This document shows, one piece after another, positions 1 through 9,327 of a DNA stretch of 21,991 nt. The first letter of the stretch is position 1. Each line of letters begins with the position of its first letter. This DNA is from Chromera velia (taxonomy: Eukaryota > Sar > Chromeraceae), in contig JAHBMJ010003962.1 of assembly GCA_018398765.1 (NCBI GenBank), forward strand, positions 61,787 through 83,777, written 5' to 3'. Position numbers and translations under genes: made by a program. Below the pieces are notes generated by a model. That model searched no databases. It saw only the letters and a program-made list of their open reading frames with translations, and was not told the origin of the DNA.

Positions 1-1300
1 TTACCACTCCCACTAACTTTGACGCGTTTGCCAGATAGCCTACAGGTTTACCTTCTTCTTCCAGCTTCTCCCAGTAAAGGATTGCTGGTTCAACTATCCC
101 CCCTCCCTGCATGTCATCTGTAAACGCACACCCTAACCAGTAATGTTTCCCCCCCAACTGTTGACACTCTGCCTTTATAAATCTCCTCACCTCTACCAAC
201 AGCAAAAGCGATACAATTGCATAAAAGAACATTCAAAGTTGACAGTGGGTCTCTTGGTATCGTTTGGGACCCTTCTTCACATAGAAACGTGCTTCTCTCT
301 CTCTCCCCCTTCACCAACATAAACACTCCAGCCTGATATATATTAAAAACAAAACGTGCGGCTGACGGCTAGAGAATTCAAACCGTCCACAGTCGTACTC
401 TTTTATTCAGATTAAGGAAAGCACTTTTAGCATCTGCAAGTATGAGAATATCCCTCTCCTTTACCTCCTCCCACATCTGCCTCATATATGCAGCACCCGC
501 CTCTACCTCTGCCCGCTGTCCCGCACTGTAGGTGCCACATGTTTCCTCTGCTTCGGAATCCCCCCCTGTCTTCTTTGTATGGAGTTTTCCTATCAGACTG
601 AGTCTCATCAACACCTCTTTCACTCCAATCGGCCTGACCCTCCTATATTTTTTCGGTAGTGCAACCTCCACTGTGCTTGGAAAAATGCAATCCCCCTCCA
701 TTCAACATGTTCATTTACTATTTTTTCCCTCAAGGCTGCCACTTCTTTTCTAAGGGCCGTGCTGGCATCCCCATATCTAAGTAGCGCCGAGTAGCGCATC
801 TTGCTTTGCCACTGCATCTACCCCACTGGGCCTTCCCGCTCCTTGCATTTCCTTTGCCATCTCTCCTACCTCCTTCTCTGTAAACATTTACTTCGGTATG
901 GGTGAGAGACCTGTTGCTGGCTCGGGAATCTGATTCAGTGCATCCTCTATAATCTCAGCAGGGGGCAGGTGCTTTAGCTTCAGAGTGTCTCCAACTGTTC
1001 TCTCTAGATGGGTTGGATCTGGGTTATCTGGGCTGTACACCGCTTTCTGTAGCCTTCCTATGAGCCATCTGTTTGCCTGTCTGACCTGCCCCCTCCACAT
1101 CATCCAAGTGAACACTCTAACTACATGGTGAGGGTCATTTTCTTTCTTCTTCTTTTCTCTCCCCACTCTTGCTTCTGTTGCCTGCCCCTTCTCTCTCACC
1201 AACAAGTCAATCTTCCTATTGTCTCATCTATTTATCCTTTCTGCAATCTTTCTCGCTATCGCTGCCCTTGATTGTACTCCCTCCTCTTTCTCTAACACCA
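1..1300 (-). mobile_element. Decayed reverse-transcriptase retroelement (pseudogene)
   Basis: Read on the minus strand, pieces of one reverse transcriptase appear in order but in different frames. An N-terminal block lies at about 1300-888, containing RQANRWLIGRLQKAV and a later LKHLPPAEI. A linking helical block lies at 817-620. A block at 701-378 holds VRPIGVKEVLMRL, AGQRAEVEAG and the motif A equivalent LILADAKSAFLNLNKR. A motif B equivalent (QTIPRDPLSTL, where a TQGDP-like sequence is usual) lies near 270-230. The motif C equivalent FTDD (normally YADD) near 127-116 is followed by YWEKLEEEGKPVGYLANASK, which runs off the left edge. Frames change between blocks, and an in-frame TGA lies at 1224-1226. 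The gene is therefore broken and most likely inactive. The motif order fits a retrotransposon RT of the YADD...WW..L...GY..N..K type. I cannot say whether the element is non-LTR or DIRS-like, and no terminal repeats or target-site duplication are visible. Confidence 0.8.
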
Positions 1301-1380
1301 TAGTGTGTGACTGCCTGAAACACTACTAACGCATCTGCTGGAAGCTCTCCCTTGTTGCCTTTCTTGAGACTGTGGGCTGT

Positions 1381-2079
1381 GACTCGTCTATCATTCAGGA
1401 CGCCCTCCCTTATAGATACATTGGCAAAGACCGGAAGTCACGCCCCGTGATTTACAAAGCCTTTGGCGCCTTCCATGTACCCAAAATGCTTGTACTAGAT
1501 GCAAAGCACTGCATCGCCTACAATACGTAGGTCACAAAACGGTGCATGGGTATACTGGGACCGGGTAAGGAGTCTTTGATGGTCATCATTGACCTGAAGG
1601 GAATCGGGTGGGCCTCTATATGTAGAGAACCAACCTCCGCTATTACCGCCTGCTGGCAGACGCGGGCGCCTTACACTACCTAGAGAGAATGGATATTAAA
1701 GACGCTGATTATCAACGCCCCTGGAATTTTCACCTGGGCGTTCGGAGTCATCAGCAGCTGGCTCGACGAGCGCACTCGCAGTAAGGTCGCCATCCTCGAC
1801 CCGAAGATTCTCCCCACAGAATTGGGGGGGGAGACTGAGCTAAGGGGCTGGCTCTCATTCCCTGGGACAGACAGCGGGGAGACCAAGCTAAGAGGGGGTA
1901 AGGAAGAGAAGGAGAAGGAAAAGACAGGGCCTCTTCGAGAGGGAGTCGCGGAGCTGGGGGGGGACACGCCCAAGACTGTTCTCCTTGGAGGCTCATCCTC
2001 TAACATCGAGTGCGCCTTAAAGGGCAGCGAAATGGACAGCATCTTTGGGAGTGAAAAAGAGGAGCTTCAGGGGGCATAG
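1381..2079 (+). pseudogene. Sec14-like CRAL-TRIO lipid-binding protein, broken
   Basis: A single plus-strand frame reads a degraded CRAL-TRIO (Sec14) domain. It has YRYIGKDRKSRPVIYKAFG near the start, then LMVIIDLKGIG (the usual DLKG strand), then KTLIINAPGIFTWAFGVI and a stretch with SKVAILDPKILPTELGGE, which matches the INAP...F and LP..LGG landmarks of the family. The frame is interrupted by TAG at 1528-1530 and TAG at 1681-1683. Between these stops the best family match (an LRYYRLLADAGALHYLERM-like stretch) lies in another frame, so frameshifts are also present. A Gly/Glu/Lys-rich tail with an imperfect 48-nt repeat (starting near 1826 and 1874) runs to a stop at 2077-2079. Members bind phosphatidylinositol or other lipids in the cytosol; this copy could not make a full domain. 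The N-terminal CRAL helices are not recognisable. Splicing around the stops is possible but not convincing. Confidence 0.75.
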
Positions 2080-3200
2080 CCAATCCGATTTGGTCGATCA
2101 GTGTTTTTTAAATACAAAAAGTGGGCTTTTTTTTTTTTTTTCAAGGAACTTCCTTGGAGCTTTGGGATGCAAACCTGATCGATCAGCGCCGATTCAGTGG
2201 TTTTTCTTTTAAATGAATGACTTACTGGGAGGACGGAGGAATAGGCAGCGCACTGGTTATATGAGAGAAGGATAAAAAGTGACTAACATCCCTGAATAGC
2301 AGGCGTCACAAAGGCGTGCAGAGAGAGGACCGTCAAATGTGTCGGTGTGAGGTCGAACGACTAATTGAACGAGTAATAGAGCTGGTATATAGCGAAAAGA
2401 GATGGTAAACAAGACAGAATAACTTGAAAGAAGAACAATAACAGGCTAAAAGCGAAGAAAGAACTTTAAGTCAATGCCCCCCATTACTTTGAAATCAATA
2501 ATTTGTGAAATGAAGTTTTGAGCATAGCTACAAATACCGTTTATGTAACTTATCCCAGAATTTAGCATGAAATACTAGTTAATTGTCTAACTGTTTTTGC
2601 AGTGTAAGATAGTGTAAGAGTCTACTAATGCAAGTGCAATAACCAAATAAGATAGAATTCTAGATAGAACTGTTCAAAAAACTTTTCAAACAAAAAAAAT
2701 TGAAGATGATTGAAGAATTGTTTGTTTGAAGCCAGTGAAAGTTAAACGATTGTTTAAAATATATATCTACATATATCATCTAATACGACGTCTATTCTAA
2801 TTTTAAATTGTTTGCATGAATTAATATAAATATACTTAAATTATTTGTATTGCAACAAGTAAATAAATTTTACGATCGTGCATACATGCATGAAAGAAAT
2901 GGCTATGAAATAGAATTATGGTTTTTGAACCTGACGGCCTGCATGAACTATTTGACTTAGTGTTTCACACCTCTCAGGACATTCTCACTGCCGGCCCGGC
3001 GGCGGCGGCAAATAAACTAGCAAATAAATAAGATGATAGTAGGCAATTAGTAGCATTTCGAGACATGCATGAATATAAATAGTATATATATGCAATACAG
3101 CTATGAGTGAAAACATTATACACTGGCATCATAATGATTATTATTTATGTATAACATACTTTTAACATTCCATAGAGACATGTATCAAACTGTGCCTTTT
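2080..3200. other. AT-rich non-coding stretch
   Basis: No open frame of note and no RNA gene seen on either strand. The stretch is clearly richer in A and T than the rest of the window. It includes a run of 15 T at 2127-2141 and many TATATA/AAATA tracts between about 2460 and 3130. A short GC-rich island (CCGGCCCGGCGGCGGCGGC, about 2991-3009) stands alone inside it. I see no terminal repeats. Confidence 0.7.
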
Positions 3201-5244
3201 TTATCCCGTGCAGTCTCCTTTCGTCTCAATCTCAATAACGAATGCACTCCCCATCGTTCCGCTCATTTTGATCCATTTTTGTGAAGGGGTGGCTGTTTCA
3301 CGAACGCGGCCTCCTACTGAAAGTGGTCCGGAAACGAATTAATGAGCAGAGATGAAGGCACACCAACCGAGACACACGAGACAGGAAGGTAGAAGCACAG
3401 AACGAAAACGATCACAGATGGCCCATTAATTCCCATCGACCCTTTCCTCTCCCAATTTGACATGCTTTCCTGCCGCGGTGCGCTGTGAACAACGCACTCA
3501 GCAAACAAAAGACAGAGGTAAACAGATAGAAAGAGAGGCAGAGACATTGGGGCAATTGCCAAAACTAGTCTGAATCTAGATCCGAATTCGTACAAACGAT
3601 TGATTTCTCCCTCACCCAAGAGAGGAACAACAGCAAAGCGTTCCTCGAAGTTATTCAGCGGGCGCACGCTCGACGTGTGATGTCATTACCCGTGAATAAA
3701 GAATGTTTCGGAATTTTACTTCCGAGAAGAAAAGCCTTCAAGAAAGAAGCAGGTCATCTGACTGAGGCAGGCGGTGTCCCCGGACGCCGTGAACCATGCC
3801 ATCAACAGTCACTGCTCGGTTATTTATTTTCCCAACCCCCCTCTTGCACCACCCCAAACAAACTCTGCAGATCCTTTTTCTCTGTAAAAACATACGCTGG
3901 GCAACCATTCAGTCTCTCTACAAACCCACCCACCCCACCACGTCGCGTTGTTCCCTTCCGCATGCCATGTCACCAGCGCTTTATCAACAATTGCCATGCA
4001 GTTGGTCGCCCTGATTGCATGCATGACTGATTCAGAATTAACTGGCCGTTCCGGTCGAGCGCTTATGCTTCCAACCAGCCGGCGAGCCCTGCTCAAACCA
4101 ATAGCGAGTCACTCAGAGAGCAGCATGGGAGGGATCGAGGACGGACGTGTACCACGAGGAAGCAGACACCTTGCAGCAGAAGCCAACGATCGTGTCTGCC
4201 CGCCCGTGCATGGGTTCCTCGGCCGTCAGGGGGCGCAGACAAAAAAGAAGGGATGGATGGAGTTCCGACCAAGAGAGGACAGGCGGGAAGGCGTATGCAG
4301 GAAAATACAGAGAAGAGGAAAAGCAGGGGACAATTAATTTAAATTACCCTGCCCACAAGGACAGAGCCCCAACCCTCCCACCCAAGATTCTGTCATTAGG
4401 AAAATGACTCACTCACTCACTCACTCACTCACTCATTTAGTCACACACGCCCACACAGGAAGAGGATCCACGGACTCGCGATGGAAAGCTAGGGTGAGGG
4501 AGATTTTGAAACCGAACGACACGAAAATTAAAGCTTCTTCTTCTGCCGTCGCAATCACTTGCGCGCTTCTCCATCTTGCTTTTAATTTCCATTCCGGTAC
4601 TCGCAGCTCTTGAAGAACGAATGAGAGACACAATCAGATGTGTTCAAGAAGAGACAAGTGCGGAGAGATTCTTTCAAAAAACTCTCCCGAAATAATGCGC
4701 GTAGCTCTGGCCGGATTGTGGAAGCGAGGAATGAAGATTGAAGCAATAGATCAATGATCAATTCGGTCAATTCTCCGTATTCTGCTGGCTCACCCTCCCT
4801 CCTCCTTTTCCTTCCTTACTCCCCTTCCCGAATTGATCCGCGCTCTTCCTTCTGTTCTCGATCAAGAGAGACAGGAAGTACAGAGACAGGATTAACAAAA
4901 ATCAGGAATCTGAAGGAACGAAGGGGTTTCCCTCACATGTCCATGTACAGAGGTGCTCCCAGTCTCTCTGCAAACACGCAATCAATAACCCTTCGTGTTT
5001 GTTCTTACTTGTACGCTTTCCCTTAGACGTGTATTCAGTCACGAGAAAATTTCACCTGGCAGTGCAGACCCTTGAAAACGGGTGAAGGGAGCAGAATGGA
5101 GGAAAGAGAACCCACTCGTATTCCTTCCAAATCTGCCTCGCATTCTCCGTCCAACCCTCCGTGAAAAGAAATCACCTGTCTGCCTGCACCCACTCAGAAA
5201 CTTGAAATAAAATGACGCCGCACTACCGTGCAAAGAACATTCAC
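3201..5244. other. Intergenic region, 3' flank of the large gene
   Basis: Only short open frames without recognisable domains or convincing composition. The longest run is about 130 codons, and several overlap on opposite strands. The region lies just downstream of the large minus-strand gene and should hold its 3' untranslated region. An AATAAA hexamer on that strand lies at 3828-3823 but is about 1.4 kb past the stop, so I do not call it the polyadenylation signal. The only clear structure is the ACTC microsatellite near 4407. Confidence 0.6.
4407..4434. repeat. (ACTC)7 microsatellite
   Basis: Seven perfect tandem ACTC units read on the plus strand, followed by a short degenerate tail. It lies in the intergenic stretch. 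Confidence 0.95.
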
Positions 5245-5434
5245 TCACTTAGTACCGACTGACGTGAGCATCTTTCTCCGCTTTTTACAGGAGCGGCTCG
5301 CCGACCTCCCTGACTGTTTAGTCATCTTCTTCGACTTGTCCTTCTTTCCACCCCCTCGGGATCTCTCCGAATTTCCCGAACCGCCCTTGCCGCCCTTTTT
5401 CTTCGCCTTCGAGGACTGCGTGTCCTTCATGTAC
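5245..5434 (-). CDS. Large adhesin gene, exon P: basic C-terminal tail and stop
   Basis: Last exon, 190 nt, entering at phase 2 and ending at TGA (5247-5245). The acceptor is strong: a T-rich tract ending in GATTGCAG just before 5434. It completes the GG left by exon O. The 63 codons are rich in Lys, Arg, Ser and Gly, with no hydrophobic stretch; the protein ends KMLTSVGTK. A lone Cys sits in SRSCKKRRK. A basic tail after an acidic and coiled-coil region could bind nucleic acid, anionic polymers or partner proteins, but nothing in it is diagnostic. The stop overlaps a GTGAGTG that resembles a splice donor, so an alternative longer C-terminus cannot be excluded. Confidence 0.7.
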
Positions 5435-5789
5435 CTGCAATCGAAAAACAGACAGACCGACAGACTATGTAAACATTCCGACCCGTGGACCGTTCTTTCT
5501 CATGTAGAGGGACGACCGTTCTTCTCTAAATGATGCGTCTCGTATCTCTTCTCCACCCTTTGCGGTCTCAGCCACCAAAATTGTTTGCACTTCCACTATT
5601 CCGAGACAAACATTGGGAAATCTTGAAAAGGGTAGAAAATAGCCGTCTGCACATTCACAACGGTCACCCCGCCCCATACTTTCCTTCCACCAGCCTTATG
5701 TGCGCTTCTCAATGAACGAACAGAAGAAAGGTTGATCGTCCAGACAGGAATGAAGGTGAAGGAGACAAAAGAGGAGGGAAGGCACTCAC
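5435..5789 (-). other. Intron O/P
   Basis: 355 nt with a strong donor (CCTGG|GTGAGTG) and a strong acceptor (TTTTTCGATTGCAG). Nothing else was seen in it. Confidence 0.7.
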
Positions 5790-6795
5790 CCAGGTTGAGA
5801 ATTCGACCTCTTTCTGTCGGATTTCTCGCTCTCCTTTCCCTTCTTGTTGTCCACCTTCTTGTTCTTGTCATCGCCCGAGCTTGCGTCGCTCTGGTTCTTT
5901 TTCTTCTGGTCGTCCCCAGAGGAACCCTTCGACTGCCTTTCCTCTTCTGCCTTTATCTCTTTCTCAAAATCATCCGCACTCTTCGCATCCTCTTTTGCTT
6001 TTTCCTTCTCTCCATCTTTCTTCTTCTTTGCATCATCATTTGCCTGTTCTTGCTCTTTCTTTTTGGTTTCTTCTGCCTCTCGTTCTTTCTTTTCCTCCTC
6101 CGGGGTCTTTTTCTCTTCCTCTCCTGACTCTTTCTTCTCCTTCTCTTCCTTCTGCTCTTTCTGCATTTCCTCCTCTGCTTCCTTCCTTGTTGCCTCCTCT
6201 CTTTGATCTTCAGGCAAACTCTGTATCTCTCTGGCCTTCTTTGATGCCTCTGCCTGGTCTTGGGCTGCTTTGTCTGCATCATTCTTTTTCTTGTCGGCGT
6301 CCTTCTTCTCTTTCTGATACTCCTCTTCTCTCTTGGCTTGCTTCTCTTCATGCTCTTTCATTCGCTTCCTCGTGAGGCACTCCTTCGACCCCGGTTCTCC
6401 ACATCCCTTGTTCGCTGCCTCTTTCTTCTGATACTCCTCTACCAACATCCCCTCCTTCTGGGCGTTGTACTTGTCAGCCTTTTCCTGCTGGTCGACATAG
6501 GCCTGGGATTCCTTCGCTAACTTCTGCTTCTGGGCGTCCTTCTCCGTGTCTGCCTTGATTTTCTTTTTCTCCTCGTCTGTCAAAGGAGGTTGACCGTTCT
6601 TTTGGCGCTCCGCGTTCTGCTTGTCGATCTCTTTCTGCGCTGCCTTCTCCTCCTCGTCCATTTCCTTCAAGGCCTGGTCCTTCGAAATCCCGTCTCGTTT
6701 AGCTCGGGCAGCAGCGTCGTCCTCCTTCAACTTCTGCTCCCTCTCTGCCCCATTTCGGGCCTTCCTCTTCTGATCTTCCTCCCACTGCTTCAGAC
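5790..6795 (-). CDS. Large adhesin gene, exon O: charged coiled coil
   Basis: 1,006 nt entering at phase 1 (CATGCAG|GT) and leaving at phase 2 (CCTGG|GTGAGTG, a near-perfect donor). It encodes about 335 residues that are almost entirely Glu, Lys, Gln, Ala, Asp and Arg, as expected of a long coiled coil or single alpha-helix. Leu is sparse, so a stable single alpha-helix (ER/K type) is as likely as a classical dimer. Two short breaks carry a Gly-hydrophobic-Ser/Thr-type motif: DGISKDQALKEM near 6694 and EGMLVEEYQKKE near 6454. One Cys pair (KGCGEPGSKEC, about 6406-6377) is the only cysteine in the helix and might form a local disulphide. The last third becomes Ser/Asp/Lys-rich (SGDD repeats). 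The function is not recognisable beyond a structural spacer or self-association segment. The plus strand here gives long Leu/Phe/Ser-rich frames that are mirror images of the Glu/Lys codons. Confidence 0.85.
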
Positions 6796-6806
6796 CTGCA
6801 TGCTTT

Positions 6807-6845
<39 letters not shown>

Positions 6846-7087
6846 TGAGGGAGGATGAGAGCACAAGGTAACGCACTGACTTCACGTCCCCCTGACCATT
6901 TATTTCATCACTCTGTTGAAAGACGCCTCGGTTCCTTCCCCGATGTCTTTCAAAGAACAACAAAGAAAGATTCCGTCACACCAAACAAGGAGAGACGAAA
7001 GTAAGTCCACGAAGGAAGGGGTAAAAGAGATGGGACAGCAAAGCAGACAGAAAAAAGAGACAGACAAGAAGAGAGAGGAAGACTCGC
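6796..7087 (-). other. Intron N/O with probable GC donor
   Basis: 292 nt. The reading frame is kept only if the intron begins GC (GAAGAAG|GCGAGT) and ends GCATGCAG. Nearby GT sites would give the wrong phase with that acceptor. A (CT)n tract on the coding strand (6811-6842) lies just upstream of the acceptor. Confidence 0.55.
6811..6842. repeat. (AG)n microsatellite in intron N/O
   Basis: About 16 AG units on the plus strand. On the coding strand this is a (CT)n run about 15 nt upstream of the exon O acceptor, where a polypyrimidine tract is expected. Confidence 0.95.
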
Positions 7088-7791
7088 CTTCTTCAGTATC
7101 GGGATACCCGGCCGCCTTGGCTTCTTTCTTCTTATCATCTGCCGACATCTTCTTGATTCGGTTCTCCTCGTTCTTTGCAGCCTCCTCCCCTGCATTCGCC
7201 TTCCGCTTGGCCTCTGCTTCAGCCTCTGCCCTGGCCTCCTTCTCTGTCATTCCATTCTTCTCTTGAAGCTCTCGTGTCCGATCGTCCACATGCTTCGTCT
7301 TTCTGTCCTCCTCCTCTTGCTCACTCATTTTCTGAGCCGCTCTCTCATCCTGATTCCTCTGATGCTCCAAATCATCCTGCTCTTCTAGGCTCTCCATGTA
7401 GGCGGCTTCCGTCATACCCAGCCCCCTCGCCTTCTCTTTGCGGTATTCGTCAAGGGTCATTCCTTTCTTTTTCGCCTCTTCCTTCTCCCTATCCACACGT
7501 TCCTTTGTCACCCTTTCTCTCGCCATGTCCGAGCGCACCTGCTCCTCCAACTCTTCATCAGACCCTTCGAAACCCTCGTCCCTCATCTTCTGCATGCGGT
7601 ACGTGGCCCCCGCCTCTCGGCCCATCATCGAGTCCGTCACTCGGCCCGACGCCCTCGCATAGGAATCTGCCGCGAAGTCTCCCACGGCGGTACCAGAAAG
7701 GCCGTTGATGGCCGAGTCCGTATTCATCGCGAGAGTGAAGGCGGCACCGAGGGGATCCGTCGCGAAGTGATTCACCATGTTGTAGAAGTAT
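7088..7791 (-). CDS. Large adhesin gene, exon N: Ala-rich lead and coiled coil
   Basis: 704 nt entering at phase 2 (GCATGCAG|A) with YFYNMVNHFATDPLGAAF and leaving at phase 1. The first 60 residues are Ala/Gly/Ser-rich and mildly hydrophobic (GAAFTLAMNTDSAINGLSG), but too polar for a membrane span. From about residue 65 the sequence becomes Glu/Lys/Arg-rich coiled coil. Three motif copies recur: KKKGMTLDEYRKEK (near 7475), LGMTEAAYMESL (near 7421) and KNGMTEKEARAEA (near 7259). A related DEGFEGSDEELEEQ lies at about 7580. These look like helix caps that divide the helix into segments. If the gene were split in two, ATG 7778 would be the start of the second gene; I prefer continuity because the microexon at 8009-7996 restores the frame. 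Confidence 0.8.
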
Positions 7792-7995
7792 CTGCATGCA
7801 GATACGCAACCACACGAAAGAAAGCATGTTCAGTCAGGCACAGAGAGAGCGGCGAGGCCGACACGAGAGAAGAGACCAAGAGAAGCATCAGGCATGCAGT
7901 CGAAATGAAGCAGACCAGAACGATTTAGAGTGAAAGGGTCTGGACACCAGCAACTCATGGCACAACCCTTCTGTGTCTGTAAAGTTCAAGTACAC

Positions 7996-8009
7996 CTGCG
8001 TGTAGCGGA
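7996..8009 (-). CDS. Large adhesin gene, candidate 14-nt microexon
   Basis: Fourteen bases (TCCGCTACACGCAG on the coding strand) between a strong acceptor (a GT-repeat, then CCTTATTCTCAG) and a good donor (CGCAG|GTGTAC). It enters at phase 0 and leaves at phase 2, which is exactly what is needed to join exon M to exon N in frame. It would encode S-A-T-R plus part of the next Arg. Without it I find no in-frame M to N junction. A 14-nt match could arise by chance, so this is inference. Confidence 0.4.
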
Positions 8010-8021
8010 CTGAGAATAAGG

Positions 8022-8039
8022 ACACACACACACACACAC
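8022..8039. repeat. (AC)n microsatellite upstream of the microexon
   Basis: Nine AC units on the plus strand. On the coding strand it is a (GT)n run directly upstream of the microexon acceptor. Confidence 0.9.
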
Positions 8040-8130
8040 GGACGGACAGACGAAGGGAGGAACTGGTGGAGTGAGGTCAGGAGGGAGACGGACGGAAACG
8101 GGGAGAAGCGAGCGCGACGCTTTTGCTGAC

Positions 8131-8859
8131 TGACGCTTCAGTGTCCAGCCACGTCTGTTCGACAGTCACTTCCATTGCGATATCCGCCAAATCCGCCGTG
8201 CTCCCCCAGAGGTTGGCCAAGTCCTGGCCCCACTCAGAGGAGTCAGTCGAGAATGTGCTGAAGGCAATGTTCTTCAACTGGGTGCTCGGATCCTCCTCTT
8301 CTTCCTCTTCTCCTTCCTCCTCCTCTGCCTCTTCGCTCCCCTCCACCTGTTCGGCCTCCTCAACGGGAGAATCGTCACCTGCAGAGCTCGTCTCGCTGCT
8401 GCTGTCTGCGGCTGAGCCCGCGTTACCGTTTCCGTCTCCCGTCACAGTCACGTAATTCTCCTCTTTGACGGGATCGGTGGAAGACGGAGAGGTGGAATTG
8501 GCGCTTTTCTTCAAGTGGGAAGAACCGACAGACAGGGACTCTGCCTCGTCTTTAGAATCAGAAACCTCCGAATGCAGCTCTGTCAGACTGATCGCGAAGG
8601 CTCGTCTCGCAACAGCTGCCTGTCGAGGAGCCGCTGCGGTCTCCGGGAGGGAACGACGATGGCGGGCAGAAGGATGGCGGGCCCGGCGAGAGGCTGCTGA
8701 GGTGCGGTGCGCCCCTCCTCGTCTGGAAGTGGGGGAGCCTCTATAGGCGCTTGCAGAGGGAGAAGAGTGAGAGAATCCCCGAGGAGCCCGAAGAGGCGAG
8801 CTGTACCGCTTGAAGAGGGAAGAACCGTGCAGGTGCGTATGAGCGCCTGGTCTGGGAAT
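8131..8859 (-). CDS. Large adhesin gene, exon M: Arg/Ser-rich then acidic
   Basis: 729 nt, phase 0 to phase 0. The acceptor is CCCGTTTGCAG|ATT and the donor GCGTCA|GTCAGC, the same GTCAGC donor used at two other introns of this gene. The first 90 residues are rich in Arg, Ser, Pro and His (for example RRARHPSARHRRSLP). The middle is Ser/Asp/Thr-rich. Then comes a strongly acidic run with nine or more Glu in a row interrupted by one Gly (about 8315-8275). The end is a mixed segment with WGQDLANLWGSTADLADIAM. No domain is recognised; the composition suggests a disordered linker between the Cys-rich part and the coiled coil. If the donor at 8130 is not used, the frame runs on to a stop at 8077-8079, which would end a shorter protein here. 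Confidence 0.7.
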
Positions 8860-9243
8860 CTGCAAACGGGCAAGCCATCAAGTAAGCAAGCAAAATAGCT
8901 GAGCGGAATATACAAGCAGCTGAGCGACTCGACAATTGAAATGACCGTGAACACGATCCATCCTCAAACATTTGAACTGTAGAATGCAGGAAAAGGCCGA
9001 CACTCAAGGTGTGTAGCACAAGAGAAAGAGAAAGTGGGGAAGGCCTTCAGCAATGTCTCACAAAGAATTAAAAAACCAATCAGAATGGAATTGCTTTGCG
9101 AGGAAAACAACTCAAGAAAATCGGAGATAGGAAAAGGAGGCATTGAGAGAGAAATGAAACGCCGAAAATGAGGAAGGGAGGATAAGCACAATTAGCAAAA
9201 CGACAAACACTCAGACAAGCAAGCAGACCGACCAACCCTCCAC
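8860..9243 (-). other. Intron L/M
   Basis: 384 nt with no coding signal and no long repeat. It ends in a pyrimidine-rich GATGGCTTGCCCGTTTGCAG. Confidence 0.5.
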
Positions 9244-9327
9244 TGAGATGATCTCCTTCTTCCATTTCTCGAGTTTGACCTTCCGCTCACAAAAATGGAG
9301 GAGGCCTTCTGCAACTCTGAGGTGGAC
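9244..9327 (-). CDS. Large adhesin gene, exon L: short helical exon
   Basis: 84 nt, phase 0 to phase 0, encoding VHLRVAEGLLHFCERKVK followed by LEKWKKEIIS. It has one Cys and an amphipathic, basic character. The acceptor is CACGCAGAG|GTC and the donor ATCTCA|GTGGAG. An acceptor two bases earlier (CACGCAG|AG) would change the phase. It is short and not domain-supported, so it is among the less certain exons. Confidence 0.45.

Noticed and set aside
3314-3667. 117-codon minus-strand frame with hydrophobic stretches
   Set aside because: No domain, no supporting splice sites, and equal-length frames lie on the other strand nearby; cannot be supported as a gene.
5732-6520. Several plus-strand Leu/Phe/Ser-rich frames resembling membrane proteins
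   Set aside because: Mirror image of the Glu/Lys codons of the coiled coil; apparent hydrophobicity is an artefact.
7778-8079. Two-gene model with a stop at 8077 and a new start at ATG 7778
   Set aside because: Not excluded, but the microexon gives an in-frame path and no promoter or polyadenylation signal is evident between them. Kept as the main alternative.
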